A stretch of DNA of 64,000 nucleotides from Massilia frigida (GTDB taxonomy: Bacteria; Pseudomonadota; Gammaproteobacteria; Burkholderiales; Burkholderiaceae_D), in contig NZ_WHJG01000030.1 in the NCBI RefSeq assembly GCF_011682175.1, forward strand, positions 32,722 to 96,721. The letters are read 5' to 3'. The notes under the pieces were generated by a model. It did not search any database, was not told the DNA's origin, and worked only from the letters and a program-made list of their open reading frames with translations. Position numbers and translations under genes: made by a program. Shown in pieces: positions 19,565-28,928 of this stretch (positions are counted from its first letter, which is position 1; every line of letters starts with the position of its first letter).

Positions 19565-21019
19565 ATGTTGAATCTGAAAGACCCTGCTCTGCTGCGGCAG
19601 CAATGTTTTATCGATGGCGAATGGTGCGATGCGGACAATGGGGCCACCATCACGGTCACCAATCCGGCCACCGGCGACACGCTGGGCACGGTGCCGCGCA
19701 TGGGCGCCGCCGAAACGGCGCGCGCGATCGCGGCAGCCAACGCGGCCTGGCCGGCCTGGCGCAAGAAGAGCGCGCGCGAACGCAGCGTCATCCTGCGCGA
19801 TTGGAACGACCTGATGATCGACAACGCCGACGACCTGGCCCTGATCATGACCGCCGAACAGGGCAAGCCCTTGCTCGAATCGAAGGGCGAAATCGCTTAC
19901 GCGGCCTCCTTCATCGAGTGGTTCGCCGAGGAAGGCAAGCGCATCGAGGGCGACACCTTGCAGTCGCCCTGGGCCGACCGGCGCCTGGTGGTGACCAAGG
20001 AGCCGATCGGCGTGTGCGCGGCGATTACGCCGTGGAATTTTCCAGCGGCGATGATCACGCGCAAGGCCGGCCCCGCACTGGCGGCCGGCTGCCCGATGGT
20101 GGTCAAGCCGGCCGAGCTGACCCCGTTCTCGGCCCTGGCCCTGGCCGCGCTGGCCGAGCGCGCCGGCATGCCGAAGGGCGTGTTCAGCGTCGTCACGGGC
20201 GACTCCAAGGCCATCGGCACCGAAATGACCGGCAATCCGCTGGTGCGCAAACTGAGTTTCACGGGCTCGACCCAGGTCGGCCGGGTATTGATGGAACAAT
20301 GCGCGCCGACCATCAAGAAGCTGTCGCTGGAACTGGGCGGCAACGCGCCCTTCATCGTGTTCGACGATGCCGATCTCGATGCGGCGGTCGAGGGCGCCAT
20401 CGCGTCGAAGTACCGCAACGCCGGCCAGACCTGCGTATGCGCCAACCGCCTGTATGTGCAGGATGGGGTGTACGAGCAATTCGCCGAGAAGCTGGTGGCG
20501 GCGGTGGGCAAGCTCAAGGTCGGCAATGGCCAGGATATGGGCGTGACGCAGGGCCCGCTGATCGAGGAAAAGGCCGTGCAGAAGGTCGAGCAGCATATCG
20601 CCGACGCACTCTCCAAAGGCGCACGCCTGCTGACCGGCGGCAAGCGCCACGCGCTGGGGCACAGCTTTTTCGAGCCGACCGTGATCGCCGACCTGACATC
20701 CAGAATGCAGGTGGCGACCGAGGAAACCTTCGGCCCGCTGGCGCCGCTGTTCCGCTTCGATACCGAGGATGATGTGATCGCCATGGCCAACGATACCGAG
20801 TTCGGGCTGGCGGCGTACTTCTATTCGCGCGACATCGGGCGCGTGTGGCGCGTGGCCGACGCGCTCGAGTCCGGCATGGTCGGGGTCAACACGGGCCTGA
20901 TTTCAACCGAAGTGGCCCCGTTCGGCGGCGTCAAGCAGTCGGGACTGGGGCGCGAAGGCTCGCGCTACGGCATCGACGACTACCTGGTGGTCAAGTACAT
21001 CTGCATGGCCGGATTGTAA
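19565..21019 (+). CDS. gabD: NADP-dependent succinate-semialdehyde dehydrogenase
   Basis: A 484-residue aldehyde dehydrogenase with the GabD hallmarks: ITPWNFPAAMITRKAGPALA in the cofactor region, catalytic Glu in LELGGNAPFIVFDDAD and the GQTCVCANR motif with the nucleophilic Cys and redox-partner Cys. It oxidises succinate semialdehyde, the deamination product of GABA, to succinate, so it completes the putrescine route encoded at 7.1-18.6 kb. The ATG at 19565 begins MLNLKDPALL, normal for the family; the in-frame extension upstream overlaps the PEP-CTERM remnant. Confidence 0.93.
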   Translation: MLNLKDPALLRQQCFIDGEWCDADNGATITVTNPATGDTLGTVPRMGAAETARAIAAANAAWPAWRKKSARERSVILRDWNDLMIDNADDLALIMTAEQGKPLLESKGEIAYAASFIEWFAEEGKRIEGDTLQSPWADRRLVVTKEPIGVCAAITPWNFPAAMITRKAGPALAAGCPMVVKPAELTPFSALALAALAERAGMPKGVFSVVTGDSKAIGTEMTGNPLVRKLSFTGSTQVGRVLMEQCAPTIKKLSLELGGNAPFIVFDDADLDAAVEGAIASKYRNAGQTCVCANRLYVQDGVYEQFAEKLVAAVGKLKVGNGQDMGVTQGPLIEEKAVQKVEQHIADALSKGARLLTGGKRHALGHSFFEPTVIADLTSRMQVATEETFGPLAPLFRFDTEDDVIAMANDTEFGLAAYFYSRDIGRVWRVADALESGMVGVNTGLISTEVAPFGGVKQSGLGREGSRYGIDDYLVVKYICMAGL

Positions 21020-21034
21020 GCGTCGCGGCCGTCC

Positions 21035-21056
21035 CCCGCCGGCTCAGTCCGGCGGG
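21035..21056. terminator. GC-rich hairpin between convergent genes
   Basis: A perfect 8-bp inverted repeat CCCGCCGG / CCGGCGGG with a 6-base loop begins 15 bp after the gabD stop and overlaps the last codons of the convergent pyrophosphohydrolase gene. It probably stops transcription from both sides; the T-tract is weak. Confidence 0.5.
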
Positions 21057-21412
21057 TATTCGTGGTATTTGCGCGCATCGCCGCGCACCTTGTCGGCCGG
21101 GTACTTGGCGCGGTTGAGCGCCATCTTTTCTTCCACCGCCGCGCCCAGGTCGACATCGAGCTGGTCCGCCAGCAGCACCAGGTAGACCAGCACATCGGCC
21201 ATTTCGTGACGCACTTGCGTCAGCTTGTCCGCGCCCAGCTCTTCCTGCGTGCCCGTCTTGAGCCACTGGAAATGTTCGAGCAGTTCGGCCGCTTCCACCG
21301 ACAGCGCCGACGACAGGTTCTTGGGCGTGTGGAACTGGCCCCAGTCGCGCTCGGCGACAAAGGTGCGCGCCACGGCGCGGATCTCATGCAGGTGATTGTT
21401 TCCGTAATTCAA
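21044..21412 (-). CDS. MazG-like nucleotide pyrophosphohydrolase (dCTPase-type)
   Basis: A 122-residue all-alpha NTP pyrophosphatase. The metal-binding EAAELLEHF and EMADVLVYLVLLADQLDVDL blocks match the MazG / RS21-C6 (dCTP pyrophosphatase) superfamily. It hydrolyses non-canonical or excess dNTPs to monophosphates and so cleans the nucleotide pool. Length is typical of the single-domain family. It stands alone, with its promoter in the 188-bp gap shared with the divergent carbonic anhydrase. Confidence 0.85.
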   Translation of the reverse strand: MNYGNNHLHEIRAVARTFVAERDWGQFHTPKNLSSALSVEAAELLEHFQWLKTGTQEELGADKLTQVRHEMADVLVYLVLLADQLDVDLGAAVEEKMALNRAKYPADKVRGDARKYHEYPPD

Positions 21413-21600
21413 ATTTCTGCTCCCTTAAGTATTTTCCACACTTGGCCGGCGCGGCCCCGAATAGCATCTTGTTGCATCTTTGCAGCAGGGGCTGGCTTTG
21501 TTGTATTTACCCGCCCCAGGAAAAGATATGATGACGGCGCAGAGCGGGCGCGACGGCGCCACTCCGTTACGGTACCCCATTCGACCACAAGGAAAAAAAC

Positions 21601-22359
21601 ATGATTACACGCATGACCGTCGTTTCGCTGGCGCTGGCTGCGCTGCTGCCACTGTCCGCCCAGGCACAGCATACCAGGCATGAATGGACTTACACGGGTG
21701 CCACCGGACCGGCGAAATGGGGCGGCATCAAGTCCGATTATGTGACTTGCAAGACGGGCCACCAGCAGTCGCCGATCGATATCCGCACCAGGGCGACCAC
21801 CAAGGCCGACCTCGATCCGATCACCTTCGAGTACCAGCCTTCGCCGCTGAAAATCATCGATAACGGGCACACGGTCCAGGTCAATCATGCGCCGGGCAGC
21901 GGGATGTCGATTGGTGGCGTGCGTCATGAATTGCTTCAGTTCCACTTCCATACGCCAAGCGAAGAGCTTATCAACGGCAAGTCGTATCCGCTGGGATTGC
22001 ACTTGGTGCACAAGAATGCGGACAACAAACTGGCCGTGGTCGCGCTGCTGTTCAAGCTGGGCAAGGAAAACCCGGCGCTGACCAATATCTTCAACAATCT
22101 GCCCAAGAAAGCCGAAGTCGAGCAGGCCGTCGAGGGCGTGACGATCGACATGATGGGCATCCTGCCGCCGACCCAGGGCTATTACAATTTCCCGGGTTCG
22201 CTGACCACGCCGCCGTGCAGCGAGGAAGCGAACTGGTTCGTGCTCAAGACGCCGGTGGACATATCGAAGGCGCAGCTGGCGCAGTTTCACAAGCTGTACA
22301 AGCACAATGCGCGTCCGGTGCAGCATCTGAACGGGCGTGTGGTAAAAGAAAGTAAGTAA
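21601..22359 (+). CDS. Periplasmic alpha-class carbonic anhydrase
   Basis: A 252-residue zinc enzyme interconverting CO2 and bicarbonate. The signal peptide (about 1-22, ending SAQAQ) directs it to the periplasm. Zinc ligands are H115 and H117 in LQFHFHTPSEE and H134 in LGLHLVHKN. The SPID and TTPPCSEEANW blocks and two Cys for a disulfide (C50 and the one in PPCSEE) are family-typical. The ATG follows a purine-rich AAGGAAAAAAAC. A cytoplasmic beta-class enzyme is encoded convergently 141 bp downstream. Confidence 0.95.
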   Translation: MITRMTVVSLALAALLPLSAQAQHTRHEWTYTGATGPAKWGGIKSDYVTCKTGHQQSPIDIRTRATTKADLDPITFEYQPSPLKIIDNGHTVQVNHAPGSGMSIGGVRHELLQFHFHTPSEELINGKSYPLGLHLVHKNADNKLAVVALLFKLGKENPALTNIFNNLPKKAEVEQAVEGVTIDMMGILPPTQGYYNFPGSLTTPPCSEEANWFVLKTPVDISKAQLAQFHKLYKHNARPVQHLNGRVVKESK

Positions 22360-22376
22360 GGCGGCAATCCTAAAAA

Positions 22377-22496
22377 CCGTCGCCCCCGCGCAGGCGGGAA
22401 CGCATGCGTTCCCCCCAAGTTGGCTCCGCAGCCAGCAACTGAGCTGAGAACTTGGGCCCCCGCCGAGTGCCGCCTTGGCGCGGGGCCGACGGTTTA
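22377..22496. repeat. Large imperfect palindrome, dispersed repeat copy A
   Basis: About 120 bp between the two convergent carbonic anhydrase genes form a long palindrome: outer arms ACCGTCG...CGACGGT, inner arms CCCAAGTT...AACTTGGG. The block 22449-22492, read in reverse, matches 28726-28769 at roughly 38 of 44 positions, so this is one of two copies of an intergenic element. It may also terminate both genes. No protein is encoded. Confidence 0.8.
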
Positions 22497-22500
22497 ACAG

Positions 22501-23160
22501 TTATTCCTGATACTCCAGCAAGCGCGACGCCAGCTTCGGCGCCAGCTCATCGGCCCCGCTCACGCTCATGCCCAGGTCGCGCAGCAAGCCGTCGTGCAAG
22601 CCATACACCCAGCCGTGCACGGTCAGCGGCTGTCCGCGTTCCCACGCATCCTGCACCACCGTCGTCTGCGCGGTGTTGACCACCTGCTCGATCACATTCA
22701 ATTCGCACAAGCGGTCCGCGCGCGCACGCGACGGCAAGGCATCGCCCAGGTATTTGTCATGCTTTTGCTGCACATCCTGCACATGGCGCAGCCAGTTGTC
22801 GGCCAGGCCCACGCGCTTGTTGATCATGGCCGCATGCACGCCCGAGCAGCCATAATGCCCGCAAATAATCACATGCTTGACCTTCAACACGTCGATGGCG
22901 AACTGCAGCACCGTCAGGCAGTTCAGGTCGGAATGCACGACCACATTGGCGATGTTGCGATGGACGAACAGTTCGCCCGGCGCCAACCCCAGCAATTCAT
23001 TGGCCGGCACGCGGCTGTCGGAACAGCCGATCCACAAATACTCCGGCGACTGCTGGGCAGTCAGGGCCTTGAAGAAGTTTTCATCCTTGGCCACCATGGC
23101 CGCAGCCCAGTCGCGGTTGCGTTTGAATAGCGCGTCGATATCTTGTTGTACTGGAGTCAT
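22501..23160 (-). CDS. can: Beta-class carbonic anhydrase
   Basis: A 219-residue cytoplasmic enzyme providing bicarbonate for carboxylations. Zinc ligands are C46 (with D48, in GCSDSR), H102 and C105 (in CGHYGCSG). The conserved FVHRNIAN and HGWVYGLHDG segments confirm the plant-type beta class. The ATG at 23160 (MTPVQQD) is preferred over an in-frame start 14 codons upstream that would reach into the dnaJ terminator. It lies downstream of dnaJ in the same direction but behind a strong terminator. Confidence 0.94.
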   Translation of the reverse strand: MTPVQQDIDALFKRNRDWAAAMVAKDENFFKALTAQQSPEYLWIGCSDSRVPANELLGLAPGELFVHRNIANVVVHSDLNCLTVLQFAIDVLKVKHVIICGHYGCSGVHAAMINKRVGLADNWLRHVQDVQQKHDKYLGDALPSRARADRLCELNVIEQVVNTAQTTVVQDAWERGQPLTVHGWVYGLHDGLLRDLGMSVSGADELAPKLASRLLEYQE

Positions 23161-23178
23161 GTTAGTCCTGTCTGCTCG

Positions 23179-23220
23179 AAAAAAAACCGCTGAGAGGCCC
23201 ATGGGCCCAATTCAGCGGTT
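23179..23220 (-). terminator. Rho-independent terminator downstream of dnaJ
   Basis: On the minus strand AACCGCTGA and TCAGCGGTT form a perfect 9-bp outer stem around an inner GGCCCATGGGCC palindrome, followed directly by eight T residues. It lies 29 bp after the dnaJ stop, ends the grpE-dnaK-dnaJ unit and insulates the carbonic anhydrase gene. Confidence 0.88.
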
Positions 23221-23248
23221 CGGATGAAAAGGCATGGCTACGCCCGCC

Positions 23249-24382
23249 TTATTCGAAAAAATCTTTCACCTTGTCCATCCAGCCCTTGCTCTGCGGGCTA
23301 TGCTTGCCGCCGCCTTCGACCGTCAGGCGCTCGAATTCGCGCAGCAGGTCTTTTTGCTTGTCGGTCAGCTTGACCGGCGTTTCGACCGCCACGTGGCAGA
23401 ACAGGTCGCCCGCGTAACCGGAGCGCATGCCCTTGATGCCCTTCGCTTTCAGGCGGAAGGTCTTGCCCGATTGCGTGCCTTCAGGAATCGTGAACGAGAC
23501 CTTGCCGGACAGGGTAGGCACTTCGATGTCGCCGCCCAGGGTCGCCTTGACGAAGGAGATCGGCATTTCGCAATGCAGATCGTCGCCTTCGCGCTGGAAC
23601 ACCGCGTGCGGCTTGATGTGCACTTCCACATACAGGTCGCCCGGCGGCCCGCCGTTGGTGCCCGGCTCGCCGCTGCCCGTGAAACGGATGCGCATGCCAT
23701 TGTCGATACCGGCCGGAATATTCACTTCCAGCGTCTTGCTGCGCTTGATCCGGCCTTCGCCGCCGCAGGGCGCGCATGGATCGGCAATGACCTTGCCGTT
23801 GCCATGGCACTTGGGACAGGTCTGCTGGATGCTGAAAAAGCCTTGCTGCATGCGTACCTGGCCGTTACCGCCGCAGGTGGTGCAGGTCACCGGCGAGGTG
23901 CCCGGCTTGGCGCCGCTGCCGTGGCAGGTGTCGCACTTTTCCCAGCTCGGTACGCGGATGTCCTGGGTATGGCCGTGCGCAGCCTGCTCGAGCGTGATCT
24001 CAAGGTTGAAGCGCAAATCGGTGCCACGGTACACTTGCGGGCCGGAACTGCGTCCGCGCGCGCCACCGCCGAAAATATCGCCGAAGATATCGCCGAAACT
24101 GTCCGCGAAGCCACCGGCACCGGCGCCGCCGAAGCCAGCGCCGCCACCCATGTTCGGATCGACGCCCGCGTGACCGTAACGGTCGTACGCTTCGCGCTTT
24201 TCCGGATTGGTCAGCATTTCGTACGCTTCTTTGACTTCCTTGAACTTTTCTTCCGATTCCTTACTGTCCGGATTGCGGTCCGGATGGTATTTCATCGCAA
24301 GCTTGCGATACGACTTCTTGATCTCTTCCTCAGAAGCATTCTTGGCGACCCCGAGGATCTGGTAAAAATCACGCTTTGCCAT
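23249..24382 (-). CDS. dnaJ: Chaperone DnaJ (Hsp40)
   Basis: A 377-residue co-chaperone that stimulates DnaK ATPase and delivers unfolded clients. The J-domain (1-70) has YHPDRNP with the HPD triad; a Gly/Phe-rich linker (about 77-115) follows. Four zinc-finger repeats are [24 protein letters not shown] and CAPCGGEG, then the client-binding C-terminal domain. It lies 137 bp after dnaK, with a terminator hairpin between the two. Confidence 0.97.
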   Translation of the reverse strand: MAKRDFYQILGVAKNASEEEIKKSYRKLAMKYHPDRNPDSKESEEKFKEVKEAYEMLTNPEKREAYDRYGHAGVDPNMGGGAGFGGAGAGGFADSFGDIFGDIFGGGARGRSSGPQVYRGTDLRFNLEITLEQAAHGHTQDIRVPSWEKCDTCHGSGAKPGTSPVTCTTCGGNGQVRMQQGFFSIQQTCPKCHGNGKVIADPCAPCGGEGRIKRSKTLEVNIPAGIDNGMRIRFTGSGEPGTNGGPPGDLYVEVHIKPHAVFQREGDDLHCEMPISFVKATLGGDIEVPTLSGKVSFTIPEGTQSGKTFRLKAKGIKGMRSGYAGDLFCHVAVETPVKLTDKQKDLLREFERLTVEGGGKHSPQSKGWMDKVKDFFE

Positions 24383-24425
24383 TTGTCGGCACCTTGCTGT
24401 CTAGCTACTACGCTACTGTTTATGC

Positions 24426-24451
24426 AAAAAAACCGAGCCGCTGGGGCTCGG
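24426..24451 (-). terminator. Terminator between dnaK and dnaJ
   Basis: Reading the minus strand, a 7-bp perfect stem (CCGAGCC / GGCTCGG) with a 5-base loop is followed by seven T residues. It sits 69 bp after the dnaK stop and 44 bp before dnaJ. It should reduce read-through and set a high DnaK:DnaJ ratio, unless dnaJ has its own promoter in the short gap. Confidence 0.85.
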
Positions 24452-24519
24452 CTTGTCGTGGCCTTTGCTCGATCCGGTGCCGGCCGCTTACCTGCAGCGG
24501 CCCGCACCCAGCTCCGGCA

Positions 24520-26460
<1,941 letters not shown>

Positions 26461-26551
26461 GATGTTTTCCTTTTAATTACTTAGTTTCAGATGACTTGAA
26501 TATGTGGAAAAACTGCGCGCTTTCAAGACCTTGCAAGAGAGCACGCTGTAT

Positions 26552-27088
26552 TTATTTTGCTTGCGCCGCAGTAACGATGGCAGGACGCAACAAGCGGTCG
26601 GCGATCATATAGCCTTTTTGCAGCACGGTGACCACGGTATTGGCTTCCTGGTCGGCCGGCACCACGGCGACGGCCTGGTGCTTCATCGGATCGAGCTTGT
26701 CGCCCTGGGCCGGCAGCACTTCGACCAGCTTGTTCTTCTCGAACGCGGAGGTCAGTTGCTTGAGGGTCATTTCGACGCCTTCTTTCAGCGACTCGATCGA
26801 TGGGGTTTCGACCTTGAGCGCCATTTCGAGGCTGTCGCGCACCGGCACCATGGCCTCGGCGAAACTTTCGATGGCGAATTTGTGCGCCTTGTTGACATCT
26901 TCCTGGGCACGGCGGCGGATGTTCTCGCCTTCAGCCTTGGCGCGCATGAAGGCGTCGTGCATTTCGGCCAGTTTGGCTTCGGTGGCACTCAACTGCTCTT
27001 CGAGGCTCGGCTCGCCGTTGACCGGAGCTGCCGCCTGCACGGCGTCGTCGGATGGTTGTTGCACTTCCTGATTTTCTTGGTCTTGCAT
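26552..27088 (-). CDS. grpE: Nucleotide exchange factor GrpE
   Basis: A 178-residue homodimeric exchange factor releasing ADP from DnaK. It has an acidic/Gln-rich N-terminus, a long coiled coil (about 35-85, including [20 protein letters not shown]) and the beta-domain with DPMKHQAVA and VVTVLQKGY. The ATG at 27088 has AGGAG eight bases upstream. A longer frame begins inside the heat-shock promoter and is rejected. Confidence 0.95.
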   Translation of the reverse strand: MQDQENQEVQQPSDDAVQAAAPVNGEPSLEEQLSATEAKLAEMHDAFMRAKAEGENIRRRAQEDVNKAHKFAIESFAEAMVPVRDSLEMALKVETPSIESLKEGVEMTLKQLTSAFEKNKLVEVLPAQGDKLDPMKHQAVAVVPADQEANTVVTVLQKGYMIADRLLRPAIVTAAQAK

Positions 27089-27156
27089 CGGAAAAACTCC
27101 TGGAATCAATGACTTAGCGATTTGTTTGACGTGTCTTGCTAACCACACAGCCACCC

Positions 27157-27184
27157 AGATGGGGCTATAAGCACCATTTTCAAG
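27157..27184 (-). promoter_or_regulatory. Sigma-32 heat-shock promoter of grpE-dnaK(-dnaJ)
   Basis: On the minus strand CTTGAAA (27184-27178) is separated by 13 bases from CCCCATCT (27164-27157), an essentially perfect RpoH consensus. Transcription should begin about 27150, giving a roughly 60-base leader to grpE. No CIRCE element was seen, so regulation appears to be by sigma-32. Confidence 0.9.
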
Positions 27185-27330
27185 GGGAATCCTGAAGCGT
27201 TGCTTTTTCATGCAATGTTACAAATCTTACCAATAAGGAGATTCATTTCAGGACGGCCAGGACTACCATGAAGTCATTCAGCCTGCATGCGCGAACACCG
27301 CTCGCGCGAAGCTGTTTCAGGGAGTTCGAC

Positions 27331-27432
27331 ATGAAGTTGCCGTTGATTGCCGCCAGCGTCGTTGCCTACACCGTGCTTGCGCTGGTCATGATCTGCTACG
27401 CCGGTCTGAGTGGGCACGGCTCGCTATTTTAA
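27331..27432 (+). CDS. 33-residue single-pass membrane peptide
   Basis: ATG with a good ribosome site (GGGAG, six bases upstream) opens a 33-codon frame: MKLPLIAAS, then a hydrophobic helix (about 4-24) and a short GHGSLF tail. It is flanked by the grpE promoter region and a terminator hairpin that starts at its stop. An in-frame ATG at 27268, with AGGA nearby, would add 21 residues. No family is recognised; it could equally be a signal-like leader. The ribosome site, helix and terminator make it more credible than a random short frame. Confidence 0.5.
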   Translation: MKLPLIAASVVAYTVLALVMICYAGLSGHGSLF

Positions 27433-27453
27433 CAGGCGGCAAATAGCGCCTGT
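27432..27453 (+). terminator. Hairpin after the small membrane-peptide gene
   Basis: ACAGGCG and CGCCTGT form a 7-bp stem with an 8-base loop, beginning at the last base of the small gene's stop codon and followed by CAATTTC. The convergent hemH gene ends 30 bp further on. Confidence 0.5.
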
Positions 27454-27482
27454 CAATTTCGCGCCCGCGCGGCGCGCCGGGC

Positions 27483-28589
27483 TCAGCTTGCGCCGAGCGC
27501 GGCGGCGCTGCGCCGTCCCGCTTCCTTGTCCTGCTTGTCGGCCGCGCGCTGTGCCGGCGTGGCCTTGGTGTCCCAGCCCCCCAGGTGTTGCTCGGTGATG
27601 TCGGCCAGGCCGGCAATCCACGTCGGCGACTCGTTCAGGCAAGCGATGTAGTGGAACTCGCGTCCGCCCGCCGCCTCGAAATCGTGCTTCGCTTCCATCG
27701 CGATTTCTTCCAGCGTTTCCAGGCAATCGCTGGTAAAGCCGGGGCAAATCAGGTCCACGCGCTTGAGGCCGTCCTTGGCCATCTGCACCAGGGTCGGCGC
27801 CGTGTAGGGCTGCAGCCACTCGGCCTTGCCGAAGCGCGACTGGAAGGTCACCAGGTATTGTTCGCTTGAAAGGCCCAGCTTGGCCGCCAGCAGGCGCGCC
27901 GTCTTGTGGCACTCGCAGTGGTAGGGGTCGCCCAGCATCAGGGTGCGTTTCGGCACGCCGTGAAAACTCATCACCAGCTTGTCGCCGCGGCCATTGATTT
28001 TCCAGTGCGCCAGCACGCTCTCGCGCAGGGCGTCGATGTAGCCGTCCTGGTCGTGGTAATGCTTGATCATGCGCAGTTCCGGCACGTTGCGCACCCCGCG
28101 GTAGTGAGCGAACACGGCGTCGCTGATGGAGCCGGTGGTGGTGCCCGAATATTGCGGGTAGGCCGGCAAGATCGCGATGCGCTCGCAGTTCTCGGCCTTG
28201 AGCTGGTCCAGCACTTCAGGCAGCGAGGGCGAGCCGTAGCGCATCGCCATCACCACCTTCACCGAATCATGGCCGCGCTCGCCCAGCAGGCCGCGCAGCA
28301 GGATCGCCTGTTTCTGGGTGTGCACCTTGAGGGGAGAGCCTTCCTTGGTCCAGATCGAGGCGTACTTGGCGGCTGACTTGCTGGAGCGGAATGGCAGGAT
28401 GAGCAGGTGCAGGATCATCCACCAGATAGCGCGCGGAATCTCCACCACGCGCGGGTCGGACAGGAATTCCTTCAGGTAGCGCCGCACCGCCGGCGTGGTC
28501 GGCGCGTCGGGCGTGCCCAGGTTGACCAGCACCACGGCGTTGCGGGTTGGCGTGCCGTGGGTGAAGGGGGGTTCTTTGCGGAAGGACAT
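27483..28589 (-). CDS. hemH: Ferrochelatase
   Basis: A 368-residue enzyme inserting ferrous iron into protoporphyrin IX, the last step of heme synthesis. Recognisable blocks are AVVLVNLGTPDAPTTPAVRRYLKEFLSD trimmed to its core VNLGTPDAPT, AILPAYPQYSGTTTGS, the active-site-His segment MSFHGVPKRT and the catalytic-Glu segment containing LTLE-like LETLEEIAME. The last 25 or so residues are Lys/Arg/Ala-rich and variable. It stands alone, with the dispersed repeat upstream. Confidence 0.94.
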   Translation of the reverse strand: MSFRKEPPFTHGTPTRNAVVLVNLGTPDAPTTPAVRRYLKEFLSDPRVVEIPRAIWWMILHLLILPFRSSKSAAKYASIWTKEGSPLKVHTQKQAILLRGLLGERGHDSVKVVMAMRYGSPSLPEVLDQLKAENCERIAILPAYPQYSGTTTGSISDAVFAHYRGVRNVPELRMIKHYHDQDGYIDALRESVLAHWKINGRGDKLVMSFHGVPKRTLMLGDPYHCECHKTARLLAAKLGLSSEQYLVTFQSRFGKAEWLQPYTAPTLVQMAKDGLKRVDLICPGFTSDCLETLEEIAMEAKHDFEAAGGREFHYIACLNESPTWIAGLADITEQHLGGWDTKATPAQRAADKQDKEAGRRSAAALGAS

Positions 28590-28725
28590 GGGAGCGGCGA
28601 TCGTGAGCGGGAGAGCCGATATTATAGGGTTCTGGGTTAAATCCCAGTACTATTTAGCGTGTGTTGAACCGGTTTTAGGAGGTGTGACCCGGTGGCACGA
28701 CAACCACCGACCGCCGAACTAAGCC

Positions 28726-28867
28726 CCGTCGTTCCCGCGCCACGGCGGCACTCGGCGGGAACCCAAGTTTTTCGCGCACAGATAACGGCTCCGGCACGAA
28801 CTTGGGTTGCCGTGGGGGCGCCTAGCCCTTCGCGGGAAGTCGTTTCTGGCAGTGCCAGGAACGACGG
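28726..28867. repeat. Large imperfect palindrome, dispersed repeat copy B
   Basis: This intergenic block upstream of hemH and downstream of recN shares its 28726-28769 core with copy A at 22.4 kb in inverted orientation. It also has the inner CCCAAGTT (28762-28769) / AACTTGGG (28799-28806) arms. It ends in a hairpin (GTCGTTTCTGGCA / TGCCAGGAACGAC) like the one after panB. The 28590-28928 gap holds no gene otherwise, apart from the heptamer array. Confidence 0.8.
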
Positions 28868-28873
28868 CTATAC

Positions 28874-28913
28874 GGTCGGCGGTCGGCGGTCGGCGGTCGG
28901 CGGTCGGCGGTCG
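28874..28913. repeat. Heptamer tandem repeat (GGTCGGC, about 5.7 units)
   Basis: Five perfect GGTCGGC units (28874-28908) and one partial unit stand 16 bp downstream of the recN stop. An inverted partial match (CGACCGCCGA, 28708-28717) lies on the other side of the palindromic repeat, so the palindrome is bracketed by related sequence. Such arrays expand and contract by slippage. Confidence 0.85.
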
Positions 28914-28928
28914 ATCGTATTGTGGAAC

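Noticed and set aside
26461..27250. CIRCE operator for the dnaK operon
   Set aside because: No TTAGCACTC-N9-GAGTGCTAA-like repeat was found; the sigma-32 promoter explains heat control.
28874..28913. CRISPR array
   Set aside because: Seven-base units without spacers; a simple tandem repeat, and no cas genes in the window.
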